64,000 bases of DNA from Methanosarcina sp. UBA289. GTDB taxonomy: Archaea; Halobacteriota; Methanosarcinia; Methanosarcinales; Methanosarcinaceae. The stretch is from NCBI GenBank assembly GCA_002496565.1, contig DAKJ01000024.1:108407-172406 (forward strand), given 5' to 3'. Of the stretch, positions 52,006 through 60,197 are shown piece by piece. Within the stretch, counting starts at the first letter, position 1. Every line of letters begins with the position of its first letter. Position numbers and translations under genes: made by a program. The notes beneath the pieces are model-generated. The model saw only the letters and a list, made by a program, of their open reading frames with translations. It ran no database searches and had not been told where the DNA came from.

Positions 52006-52656
52006 TCATTTTGTTAAATAAAAGATGTTTATTATACCTGTTGAGGTAAGATCTACTGCAAGAGCTGCAAGCAGAAGTCCCATGAGCCTTGTAAAGACCA
52101 GCATCCCATTATACCCTATGAATTTATGAATTCTTCTTGAGAAGAGGAAGATGTACAGGCAGACAACGAAGGTCATTATGATTGATATTAGAATTATTAT
52201 TTTTTGCTGAATACTTTCTGTGCTTCCCATCAGGACAATTACCGTACTGATTGCACCGGGGCCTGTAAGAAGGGGAAGGCCTATAGGAAAGACCCAGATA
52301 TCTTCACGTTCTAGGGACTGCGAAATTTCCTCTTCAGTAATACTCTCTCTTGAGACTTTGGCATGCATCATATCGAAGGCAATGCTGAAAAGTAGGAGCC
52401 CTCCGGCAACCCGCAATGAATCCACACTAATACTGAACAAGTCAAGTATTATACTGCCAGTTATAGCAAAAAAAAGAGCGATTAGACACGCAAGTGTGAC
52501 AGATTTTTTCGCAATTTGATTTTTTTCTTCATGTGTCATCTTGCTGGTCAGGGAGATGAAAGTTACTACTCCGCTGATTGGGCTGACAACAACAAAGACA
52601 GATGTGAATGTGAAGATGAGAAACCCGATATTTCCAGTAATCATCTCACTTGTCAT
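52006..52656 (-). CDS. MarC-family integral membrane protein
   Basis: A 216-residue protein with six helices and the MarC family phrases FVVVSPISGVVTFISLTSKM, GSIILDLFSISVDSLRVAGG and FPIGLPLLTGPGAISTVIVL. MarC proteins were once linked to multidrug resistance; their transport role remains unsettled. The start follows GGGAGTAAAAGG. Monocistronic. Confidence 0.9.
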   Translation of the reverse strand: MTSEMITGNIGFLIFTFTSVFVVVSPISGVVTFISLTSKMTHEEKNQIAKKSVTLACLIALFFAITGSIILDLFSISVDSLRVAGGLLLFSIAFDMMHAKVSRESITEEEISQSLEREDIWVFPIGLPLLTGPGAISTVIVLMGSTESIQQKIIILISIIMTFVVCLYIFLFSRRIHKFIGYNGMLVFTRLMGLLLAALAVDLTSTGIINIFYLTK

Positions 52657-52921
52657 CCTTTTACTCCCGCCGTTTTATCGCTATCTAACTTCTAAAATCT
52701 AACTTCTAAATATACTTGCCTTGTTGTATATTTACTTACTGGATTTTTGTAAAACTTTTTTTCGGCTTCGTTTAAATTACATGCCTGACTCGATAGTGCG
52801 TATTTGTACATATTTTAAGGTTGACGATGTATTCGTTAACAGATAAAGAAAATAAGCATTTCTCTCAGTTTATAGGGTTTATTAGGAAAACTCAACTTAT
52901 TGTTACATAATCAAGCACTAA

Positions 52922-54133
52922 TTACACGAGGCTAGTGATTGGGATCATAAAGCCTAGATAGAGAAGGAGCAGGATAAGTCCTTCAAGCTTTTTGATTTTC
53001 CAGCTGGTTCGTATAAAAAGGAGGAGCAAGGCGCTTATTATCAGCATAAAAGGTGCTATATAGTAAACAACGAGGTAGTTTGTCGTGATAGGGTGGACAA
53101 GCCCTGAACAGCCTAGTATCAAAGATATGTTCGCAATATTTGATCCTATGACATTTCCAATAGCAATGCCACCATAATTACTTCGGGCTGCTGAGACGGT
53201 TACCATGAGTTCGGGAACTGAAGTCCCAACTGCAACAAGGGTTATTCCTACAAGCGTCTCCGGAACTTCCAGCAGCCGAGCGAAGAAGATTGCTTGTTCT
53301 ACAAAATATTTCGCCCCAATTATAATTGCAGCTCCGCTTGCAATAAGCTTAAAAAATTCTATTAATATATTTGCTTCTGAAAGGTTCTCTTCTATAACAT
53401 CGAGGTCAGCATCTTCGTATTCAAACTCGGTTTCGAATTCAGCTTCAGTTCTCTTTTTAGTCTCGAATTCACCTTCGTTTCTTTTTTGAGTGCTTTTTCC
53501 GGTTTCCAAGATGCTTTTTTTCGTATTTCCTAAGCCTTTATTTCCTCTTTCGTACTTCTGGATATGGAGGTTTATCCTCGATTTTAAATTGGAAAGGTAC
53601 TCAAATTTGAAAAAATAAATCATAAAATGTTTAAAATATATGTCTCCTTCATGTTTTCTCACTTTATCAATCAGGAATAAAATGTAGGCAAGATAAAATA
53701 AAATAAAATAAAATAAAATAAAATAAAATAAAATAAAAATTAAGGCTTCTAATCTCGAAATTCTAAAGTCAAGTATAAAAAGGAAAAGAAGAAATGAGGA
53801 AAATAACATTATATATCCGTCTCTTTTCAACATAACTTCTTCTGTCCTGATATTTGTCAGAAGAGCAGCCGCACTTGCAATCAGCCCTATATTGGCAATG
53901 TTTGACCCAAGTATATTGCCCATAACTATTCCACTTGCTTGCTGGAAAGATGCTGCCAAAGAGGACGCAAGTTCAGGTACTGACGTACCCACGGACACAA
54001 GAGTCAATCCTATTACAAGCTCGGATACTCCAAACTTTCTTGCAATCCTGGATGAGGACAATACGAAGAAGTCTGCTCCTTTTACGAGCAACACGAGCCC
54101 GCCAAGAAATATGAGAATATTAATTACAGGCAC
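52922..54133 (-). CDS. Sodium/calcium exchanger (CaCA, YrbG type) with repetitive loop
   Basis: A 403-residue antiporter with two inverted alpha repeats: GTSVPELASSLAASF with MGNILGSNIANIG, and GTSVPELMVTVSAARS with IGNVIGSNIANISLI. These hold the ion-binding Glu/Asn/Ser. Compared with the usual length of about 320 residues it has an extra 85 residues between the halves: a Phe/Ile/Leu/Tyr run (FILFYFILFYFILFY), a charged linker and repeats of EFETKKRTEAEFET type. The run is coded by a 45-bp pentanucleotide tract. It exports Ca2+ or exchanges cations at the membrane. Confidence 0.88.
   Translation of the reverse strand: MPVINILIFLGGLVLLVKGADFFVLSSSRIARKFGVSELVIGLTLVSVGTSVPELASSLAASFQQASGIVMGNILGSNIANIGLIASAAALLTNIRTEEVMLKRDGYIMLFSSFLLFLFILDFRISRLEALIFILFYFILFYFILFYLAYILFLIDKVRKHEGDIYFKHFMIYFFKFEYLSNLKSRINLHIQKYERGNKGLGNTKKSILETGKSTQKRNEGEFETKKRTEAEFETEFEYEDADLDVIEENLSEANILIEFFKLIASGAAIIIGAKYFVEQAIFFARLLEVPETLVGITLVAVGTSVPELMVTVSAARSNYGGIAIGNVIGSNIANISLILGCSGLVHPITTNYLVVYYIAPFMLIISALLLLFIRTSWKIKKLEGLILLLLYLGFMIPITSLV
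53693..53737. repeat. Nine pentanucleotide repeats (ATAAA) inside the exchanger gene
   Basis: Nine exact ATAAA units on the plus strand (read as TTTAT on the coding strand), 45 bp, giving a 15-residue stretch of three repeats of FILFY in frame. One unit gained or lost shifts the frame. Confidence 0.92.
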
Positions 54134-54268
54134 ATTGAATTGAGAACCTGAAAGTTATTTAAATATAACTATTTATATAAATTGACATAAAATTATTATC
54201 CTGAGAAATATTATATTTAAACATATCAAAGGGAAACACATCAAAAATAGATTATATAGAGAAACGCT

Positions 54269-54838
54269 TCAAACAAGCCTCAATTCCATCTCATAACAGC
54301 TTTCATTCTGGCCGCATATATTTTTTACCTGTTTAATTTCCCGAAAACCTATTTTTTTGTATAACTTTATAGCAGGGAGATTGTTTACATTGACATATAA
54401 GAGAACGGCTGATATTCCATTTATTTTCATTTCTTCGATACTACTCCTTAATAACCTCTCAGCAAAACCCATGCCTCTGAAGTTTCTGTCAGTTGCGATT
54501 GAAGATACTACTGAGTTTTTCTCAAAGCCTTTGAGGGAAAGTGTGGGTTTCAGGTAGTAGATGCAGTAGCCCACGATTTTACTCTTACTCTTCATAACGT
54601 AAAAAATATTTCTGGAATTCTTTGAATATCTTATAAGTTTTTTCGGGCTTGCGTTTTTAAATCCTTCAGCCTGGATCCTAAGAACCTCAGGAAGCATGGA
54701 GTCCTCTATAGAAACAATATCTTCTTTTTCTATTGATTTCCATTTTTTTACCATTAGATTACTAGTGGTATCTCGCAGCAATTTCTTAAGACTCATTAAA
54801 TATCCAACTGACTGGGTGTGAATTCTTGTAATCCCCAT
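54269..54838 (-). CDS. GNAT-family N-acetyltransferase
   Basis: About 189 residues. The acetyl-CoA loop is DRNFRGMGFAERLLRSSIEE, followed by LLYVNVNNLPAIKLYKKIGF, both typical of GNAT enzymes. The start is set at MGITRIHTQ, behind AGAGTGA, three codons after the first ATG, by comparison with the copy at 55219. Substrate unknown. Confidence 0.87.
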   Translation of the reverse strand: MGITRIHTQSVGYLMSLKKLLRDTTSNLMVKKWKSIEKEDIVSIEDSMLPEVLRIQAEGFKNASPKKLIRYSKNSRNIFYVMKSKSKIVGYCIYYLKPTLSLKGFEKNSVVSSIATDRNFRGMGFAERLLRSSIEEMKINGISAVLLYVNVNNLPAIKLYKKIGFREIKQVKNICGQNESCYEMELRLV

Positions 54839-55218
54839 AAAAATCACTCTTAAGGAAGGCTGTTAGTGAATCTATCTTTGAACAGTTTATAATTTCAAAC
54901 CATTAAAAACTTACGACTTTATAATGACAGAAGTCTCCCCCAGCCTGGTAATTAAACGCACCTTAGAATATTCAATATTTATTTAAACATATCTTTTAAC
55001 AAAAGATTAGTAAATAACATTAGAAAAAAGCTAAGTAAAACCAGCTTATTATGGTGCAAAGAGCGTTTAAAATAATCAGCTTTTTTAAGAAATGCTTTGT
55101 TTTTTTGATGGTTTGTAGCAAGAAGTTCGAGAGTTATTCTGAAAGAATGATAGAAATATAAGGAACGGATAGAGATGTAAGGAATGATAGAGTTAAGGAA
55201 TGATTAATAAACCTAATA
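54839..55218. other. AT-rich spacer between two GNAT genes
   Basis: No gene is seen. Some degenerate TAAGGAA-phrases (55150-55210). Confidence 0.4.
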
Positions 55219-55787
55219 TTAAAGAATTTTTAGTTCCATTTCATAACATATCTCTTTTGTGCCACATATATCTTTTATTTCTACATTTCTTTTGAAGCCC
55301 ATTTTTTCGTACAACCTTATTGCAGGAAGGTTTTTTGTATTTACATATAAAAGAATTGAGGATATTCCATTTAATTTCATTTCTTTGATACTTTCTTTTA
55401 ATAGTTTCTCCCCATAATTTTTTCTTCTGTAATTCTTGTCTATTCTAATTGAATAGATTACTGATTTTTTCTTAAAACCTTCTAGAGACAGAACAGGCTT
55501 TATATAATATATACAGTAACCTACAACTTGGTCCTAGCTTTTTATTACATAGAAGATTTTTCTCATTCTTCTCGAGTACCGTCTAATACCGTTTCGGCTT
55601 TTAGTTTCAAAGCTTCGGATTGAATTCGGATTATTTCAGGAAGCATAGAATCCTCTATGGATACAACGTTTTCTTTCTCTGCCTGTCTCCATCTTCTTAT
55701 ATATAGAGCAGTAATTATATCCCGTACCAGTCTCTCAAAGCTTACTAAATATACATTTAATGTAACCTGAACTTTTGTCATATCCAT
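55219..55787 (-). pseudogene. GNAT-family acetyltransferase, paralogue, frameshift and amber codon
   Basis: A homologue of 54269-54838. The N-terminal part (SIEDSMLPEIIRIQSEAL) aligns with SIEDSMLPEVLRIQAEGF. One base is missing near LKLKA, after which the frame shifts to RYSRRMRKIFYVIKS. Then a TAG replaces a Lys codon, and the frame goes on through LNGISSILLYVNTKNLPAIR to the natural stop. Because of the frameshift, amber readthrough alone cannot rescue it. Confidence 0.85.
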
Positions 55788-56015
55788 GCAGATCACTTTT
55801 AAGTGAGTATAATAATTGGTGAATTTACTTCTGAGTAGTTCTTTAGATTCCATGCTTGACGAATTAAGTCTCCTATATATCGAAAAAATATAAGGATATT
55901 TTCTATTTCGTGCCCTTCAGAATACCCACAGCTTTTAAAGTAGAACTGAGACCCAAAATTGAGAGTAAGCAGATTCCAAGGTATTCTCCAAGATTAAAAA
56001 GCTTTTAAGTCCTTT

Positions 56016-56447
56016 TTAAGTCGACTTTCCTATCTTCTCTTCAGAAATTGTTGTTAACCTTGAGTGTTTGACTCCCTTTAAACTTAGAATTTTTTCAGCT
56101 ATCTCTATGATTTTCTCCCCTTCTCCTTGCAGAATTACTACTTCAAAACATGAATCTGGATTAATATGGAAACGTACTGAGGAATTTATTAGATCAGTAT
56201 ATTCATGCTGAATATTTGCCAGAGTGCTTGATACCCCTTTTTTTGAGCAATCATATACGGCAGAAATCGTTGCAGCTCTTTTTCCCCTGATCTGCTGCAT
56301 CCACTCATAGTGTTGGTTATATGTCCTTATGGCATCCCTTATTCCCTCGGACCGAGAGGAGTAACCTCTCTTCATAAGAGTCTTGTCAAATTTGTTGAGA
56401 AGTTCCTTTGGCAGGGAAATTCCTATTCTCATAAGCTTCTTTTCCAT
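56016..56447 (-). CDS. NikR-like nickel-responsive regulator with one changed ligand
   Basis: About 143 residues; the start is at MEKKLMRIGISLPKELL, behind CAGGAGGGG. Residues 1-45 form the ribbon-helix-helix DNA-binding domain (SRSEGIRDAIRTYNQ). The C-terminal ACT-like domain aligns well with NikR (LANIQHEYTDLI, HINPDSCFEVVILQG). Of the four Ni ligands of E. coli NikR (His76, His87, His89, Cys95), the His in QHE, the last His and the Cys are present, but the His87 position is Arg (VRFHI). This may be a paralogue with altered metal response. No nickel transporter lies near. Confidence 0.85.
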   Translation of the reverse strand: MEKKLMRIGISLPKELLNKFDKTLMKRGYSSRSEGIRDAIRTYNQHYEWMQQIRGKRAATISAVYDCSKKGVSSTLANIQHEYTDLINSSVRFHINPDSCFEVVILQGEGEKIIEIAEKILSLKGVKHSRLTTISEEKIGKST

Positions 56448-57049
56448 ATACCCCTCCTGAAAACTGAAATTTTCTGCTAAGTACCCTTCCACAAGCCTGG
56501 TGGCTAAAAATGCAACAGGATACCTAAAGGAAAAAGTTGATATATTGATATTATACTCCCAAATTCTCCACATTGATTTCCAGAATTATATTCTAATATT
56601 TTATTCTAACTTCGTGGCATAAATAGTAATCGAAAGACATATGAAATATGAGAAAGTGTATTGAACTTAGAGATATATTAGGCTTAAATTAACGGGATAG
56701 AAATATTTCTGCCCGAACCTTCGCTTCTATCCGGCTATTTGCAGGAAAAAGGCCTTCTTACAAAAAATGGATATCACTGTAAATATAAAGCGGAAATGTT
56801 CTACCTGCTCATATTTTCAAGCCAATTGTTTGCTAAAAGTAAGTTTCAAGGTCGGAAGATACTGATTCCGGCAAATTATTCCTAAAACTACTGTTTTTTA
56901 TAAGTATCCTTGAGATCGGTAGCAACCCTATGGATTCCCAAAAAGCTTATTAAAGGCAGAGTTCTATAGCGTGAAACACATTTACGCTGAATTTAGCTGA
57001 CAATGAATAATTTTTCTTAGTTATCAATTTAATAAAAGAGTTGAATATT
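56448..57049. other. 600-bp spacer
   Basis: Contains the promoters of the NikR-like gene and the FKBP gene. An open stretch of about 63 codons (56690-56883) encodes EPSLLSGYLQEKGLLTKNGY and a short overlapping Cys-rich frame (KRKCSTCSYFQANC); neither has a proper start, so gene debris is likely. Confidence 0.4.
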
Positions 57050-57790
57050 ATGGCAATCCAGAAAGGCGATTTCATAAAGTTGAACTACACAGGTAAGTTC
57101 GAAGACGGTAGGATTTTCGACACAACAGACGAAGAGCTTGCAAAAAAAGAGGAAATCTTTAGCCCGCATGGACTTTACGGCGGAGACGTTGTTATTGTCG
57201 GTGCAGGCCATACAATTGAGGGCCTTGATGAAGATCTCGAAGGAAAGGAAGTCGGTTACAGCGGAAGCGTTGTAATCTCTCCGGAAAAAGCTTTTGGCCC
57301 GAGCAACCCCAAACTTGTAGAAACTATTTCCATTACGAAATTGAAAGATAGAAATGTTCACCCTGGCCTTGCTGTTGAGGTAGATGGCAGAAGAGGAATT
57401 GTCAGCAGGGTTATAGGCCGCAGGGTCACTGTGGACTTTAACAGCCCTCTTGCAGGTAAGACCGTTACTTATGAGTACACCATTGAAAATGTTCTTGAGA
57501 CGGACGTTGAGAAAACCCAGGGTCTGCTCGCCCTCTACACCGGCATCAGGGATCTGGAAATAGAGATCGTTGATGGCGTTGCAAAAATTTATACTCCCAC
57601 TGGCCTGACCTTCAACCAGCGCTGGCTCATGGCAAAGAACAGAGTAGCATCAGAACTTTTCAAGTACGCTGGCTTTAAGGAAGTCCAGTTTATTGAAAAG
57701 GTTACAGCTGAGCCTGAAGTTAAAGCTGAAGCTGAATCCGAGCCAGAGGTCGAGCCCAAAGCCGAGGAATCTTCAGAGCCGGAAGTCTGA
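57050..57790 (+). CDS. Long-type FKBP peptidyl-prolyl isomerase (SlyD-like)
   Basis: A 246-residue archaeal FKBP. The opening MAIQKGDFIKLNYTGKFEDG and the phrase IEGLDEDLEGKEVGYSGSVV are diagnostic, with the chaperone insert-in-flap domain between (PEKAFGPSNPKLVETISI). A further domain of about 80 residues follows and ends in an acidic Glu/Pro-rich tail. It speeds proline isomerisation and prevents aggregation in the cytosol. The ATG at 57050 is chosen; the TTG three codons earlier lacks support. Confidence 0.94.
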   Translation: MAIQKGDFIKLNYTGKFEDGRIFDTTDEELAKKEEIFSPHGLYGGDVVIVGAGHTIEGLDEDLEGKEVGYSGSVVISPEKAFGPSNPKLVETISITKLKDRNVHPGLAVEVDGRRGIVSRVIGRRVTVDFNSPLAGKTVTYEYTIENVLETDVEKTQGLLALYTGIRDLEIEIVDGVAKIYTPTGLTFNQRWLMAKNRVASELFKYAGFKEVQFIEKVTAEPEVKAEAESEPEVEPKAEESSEPEV

Positions 57791-57941
57791 TTCTGGCTTT
57801 AAGTTCTTCAGAAAAGCGAAGAGTTCTTTCTCTTCGCAAATTTTATATACCATAATCGGGTTTGTTGTATACGCTTACCGGGATCTTAGTAATCTGCAAC
57901 TATTCTATTTCCGGAAGCTGTATGGATAATTCTCTCAACCT

Positions 57942-58026
57942 GCTGAGGTAGCCCAGCGGACTACGGCGCCGGTCTTGAAAACCGGTAGCGCTTCGCGCTA
58001 CGGGAGTTCGAATCTCCCCCTCAGCG
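57942..58026 (+). tRNA. tRNA-Ser (anticodon TGA)
   Basis: Acceptor GCTGAGG pairs with CCTCAGC, discriminator G. D-arm GCCCAGCGGACTACGGC, anticodon loop CTTGAAA on stem CCGGT/ACCGG with anticodon TGA, a long variable arm (TAGCGCTTCGCGCTA) typical of serine tRNAs, and T-arm GGGAGTTCGAATCTCCC. CCA is not encoded. It reads UCA and related Ser codons. It sits directly before an integrase gene and is the likely attachment site. Confidence 0.96.
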
Positions 58027-58138
58027 TTACTTGCTAGTATCCCCAAATTCTTCAACTCTTTTAAAAAATAAATTCGTTTTTTATTTCTGAAACTGGATGA
58101 AATTTTGACAAGGAGTCGCGGCACTTTCTCAGAGAGAA

Positions 58139-59089
58139 TTATAATTTTATGTTTAGCTGAGGGATATACCTCAGATAGCTTTCTTTTAGTTCTGTCTGGG
58201 TTATGTGGTCATAGATGTCTATGGCTTCTTTTCTGGAATCTCCCCGGAGTTCCTGAATTATTGATCTGGGACAACCGGCACGCCTTAGCCAGGTTGTGAA
58301 GAAGTGTCGAAAGCAGTGAGGAGTAAATTTTTCGTTTAGGTTGCCTTGCGGGTTGTGGAAGCCGAGCTTCTGAGCGTGTTGGGTTGTTGCGTCGTATACG
58401 GCATCTCGGGTTATCCGGGCGCCCATGACTCCAAGGAAGAGGGCTTTGTTTCGGATTTTTGGCCTTTGGTTCTGTCGCCAGGCGAGCCATTCCTGGAGGA
58501 CCTTAGAGCATTCTTCATCAAAGAAAACTATGCGGTTGCTCCGTTTGGCGTGAGGTTTTAAGACTGCATAGTTCTGAGATAAGAAGAGGTCTTGAAGATC
58601 AAGGTCTATAAGTTCCTGTCTTCTTATTCCAGTTTTGGCAAAAAAGATGAACATTGCTTTATAACCTATCCAGTCGGCTGAGTCTATGAGGTCCTTCATT
58701 TGTTCCAGGTTGATTAATTGGCGCTCTTCGTGCCGTTGTTCTTTGTAGTACCGTAAGTACCGTTTCCGAAATTGTGGGACTATGTTTTTTTGGACGCCTT
58801 CCCATTCGAGGAAGTCATAGAAGGAGGAGAGAGCTGCAAAGTAGTTTTCAATGGTTGAAGGAGCGTATCCTTTTTCATCCCTGATGTGAACAAGGAAGTC
58901 TTTGAGGACCGTAGGGGAGATTTCTATAGAGTGCCGGGATAAGAAGTATTTCAGGTTGCTTTTGTATGACTGTATTGTTCTGGGGGAAAAGTTCCTGACT
59001 TCGCAGTCGTCCAAGAAATCTAATAGTAAGGCTGTTCCTTGTAGATCCTGAGTTATACATCTATCTAAAATAATTTTGTTATCATACAT
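58139..59089 (-). CDS. Tyrosine recombinase / integrase
   Basis: A 316-residue XerC/D-type integrase. N-terminal SAM-like domain (SPRTIQSYKSNLKYFLSRH). Catalytic residues: Arg 156 in AKTGIRRQEL, His 258, Arg 261 and His 262 in HCFRHFFT, and Tyr 293 in AIDIYDHIT. The usual box-II features (LRGDSRKEA) are present. Its stop lies 112 bp from the tRNA-Ser, which suits site-specific integration into the tRNA gene. It would catalyse integration and excision of the element to its right. Confidence 0.94.
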   Translation of the reverse strand: MYDNKIILDRCITQDLQGTALLLDFLDDCEVRNFSPRTIQSYKSNLKYFLSRHSIEISPTVLKDFLVHIRDEKGYAPSTIENYFAALSSFYDFLEWEGVQKNIVPQFRKRYLRYYKEQRHEERQLINLEQMKDLIDSADWIGYKAMFIFFAKTGIRRQELIDLDLQDLFLSQNYAVLKPHAKRSNRIVFFDEECSKVLQEWLAWRQNQRPKIRNKALFLGVMGARITRDAVYDATTQHAQKLGFHNPQGNLNEKFTPHCFRHFFTTWLRRAGCPRSIIQELRGDSRKEAIDIYDHITQTELKESYLRYIPQLNIKL

Positions 59090-59213
59090 ACTAAAAAAAG
59101 GTATTGTGTTTTATTTGCGTTTTAAGCCTGCTGTGAGTGATGTAATATATTTATATATAAAAATATAGTTTTTGCTTGTTGAAAAAAAGAAAAGGTTGTT
59201 TTTTAAAATATAT

Positions 59214-59567
59214 CTATACGTTTGGAATTGTCTTTGTGCTTGCGTAATTGGATTTGTTTTTTAGGCATAGTAATATTGCAGCCCCTATTAGTCCGATTAG
59301 TAACATTAACGATATCCACCACTGACTCCGGTTTTTAAATTTTAACATGTTCCATGCTCCAATATATGACATGACGGCATAGTACATCATGGCGATAGCT
59401 GCAGCAAAGATTACCAGTATTGAAATCCAGCTTTCTTCTCCGAAGGCAATACTTGACATAAGCATGAGCAAAGGCGCTACAACACAAGCGATTAAACATC
59501 TAAGTATAGTGCTTATGAACATTTGATTTGGATGTTCTTTCCATAGTTCTATTTCTTCACTTTCCAT
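59214..59567 (-). CDS. Small membrane protein, 117 residues
   Basis: The start at MESEEIELWKEHPNQM is chosen because a GGGGGG ribosome-binding site precedes it and the first nine residues of a longer frame lie in a repeated regulatory element. Four hydrophobic segments (TILRCLIACVVAPLLMLMSS, WISILVIFAAAIAMMYYAVM, LMLLIGLIGAAILLCL). The N-terminus resembles the PH-like domain start of small archaeal membrane proteins (ELWKEHPN). Function unknown. Confidence 0.7.
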   Translation of the reverse strand: MESEEIELWKEHPNQMFISTILRCLIACVVAPLLMLMSSIAFGEESWISILVIFAAAIAMMYYAVMSYIGAWNMLKFKNRSQWWISLMLLIGLIGAAILLCLKNKSNYASTKTIPNV

Positions 59568-59617
59568 ACTGTAGAACCCCCCTGTTTCAGACAATATTTT
59601 AAATTTTGTCCTACAGT
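59568..59617. promoter_or_regulatory. Inverted repeat, copy 1
   Basis: ACTGTAGAAC (59568-59577) and GTCCTACAGT (59608-59617), nearly palindromic, at the start of the membrane-protein gene. The flanking bases (TGATAAACCTATGTTCCTTA) continue as a direct repeat of copy 2. Confidence 0.6.
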
Positions 59618-59801
59618 GATAAACCTATGTTCCTTAGATATATTTGTTTCTGCTAAGTTGATAATTTGGGTTTTAGGGTGTCCCGTTTGTGGTTTGTTTT
59701 GTATCTGAAATGTTGGAACTGGTTTAAGAACTGTAGAAATTTATTGGTAACTTCTCTAAATCTTTAAATAGTTACATGAGATCATTAAGAATTAAGGGGA
59801 G

Positions 59802-60095
59802 ATGGGAAACGATATGAGATTAAAATATACTCTTTGGCTGTGGTTTTACAAATATTTGCCATATAATAAAGATGGAAAATTAATATTTGAACCATATAAA
59901 GGGTTTATTTACGATTTATATTCAATTGCAGATTTAGAATATCAACTGAATGAAGTATATGACTTTGCAGGACATTCAAATATGTCACTTGGCACAGCAA
60001 TGCAAAAAGAGGGAGAGCTCCTAAATCAAATTGGATATTTCCACTATAGAATTAAAACAAATACTCAAAAATGGAAACATGGGGAAAGATGGTAA
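59802..60095 (+). CDS. Uncharacterised 97-residue protein
   Basis: MRLKYTLWLWFYKYLPYNKD, then FIYDLYSIADLEYQLNEVYD and LLNQIGYFHYRIKTNTQKW. Rich in Tyr, Trp and Leu, helical. The start may be the fifth codon (ATG at 59814), since GGGGAG abuts the first ATG. It lies between two copies of an inverted repeat. No family is recognised. Confidence 0.6.
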   Translation: MGNDMRLKYTLWLWFYKYLPYNKDGKLIFEPYKGFIYDLYSIADLEYQLNEVYDFAGHSNMSLGTAMQKEGELLNQIGYFHYRIKTNTQKWKHGERW

Positions 60096-60103
60096 TATTA
60101 AAT

Positions 60104-60162
60104 TTATCACTGTAGAACTCCCCTGGTTTAGATATTATTTTTATTTTGTTCTACAGTGATAA
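60104..60162. promoter_or_regulatory. Inverted repeat, copy 2 (perfect 15-bp arms)
   Basis: TTATCACTGTAGAAC (60104-60118), 29-nt spacer, GTTCTACAGTGATAA (60148-60162). It lies between the ends of two convergent genes and may act as a bidirectional terminator. About 90 bp are shared with copy 1. Confidence 0.65.
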
Positions 60163-60197
60163 ACCTAAGTTCTTTAGATGTGTCTGTTTTGCCATGT

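Noticed and set aside
57900..58124. Minus-strand frame of 74 codons with EIRTPVARSATGFQDRRRSP
   Set aside because: It is the antisense of tRNA-Ser, a well-known false protein call.
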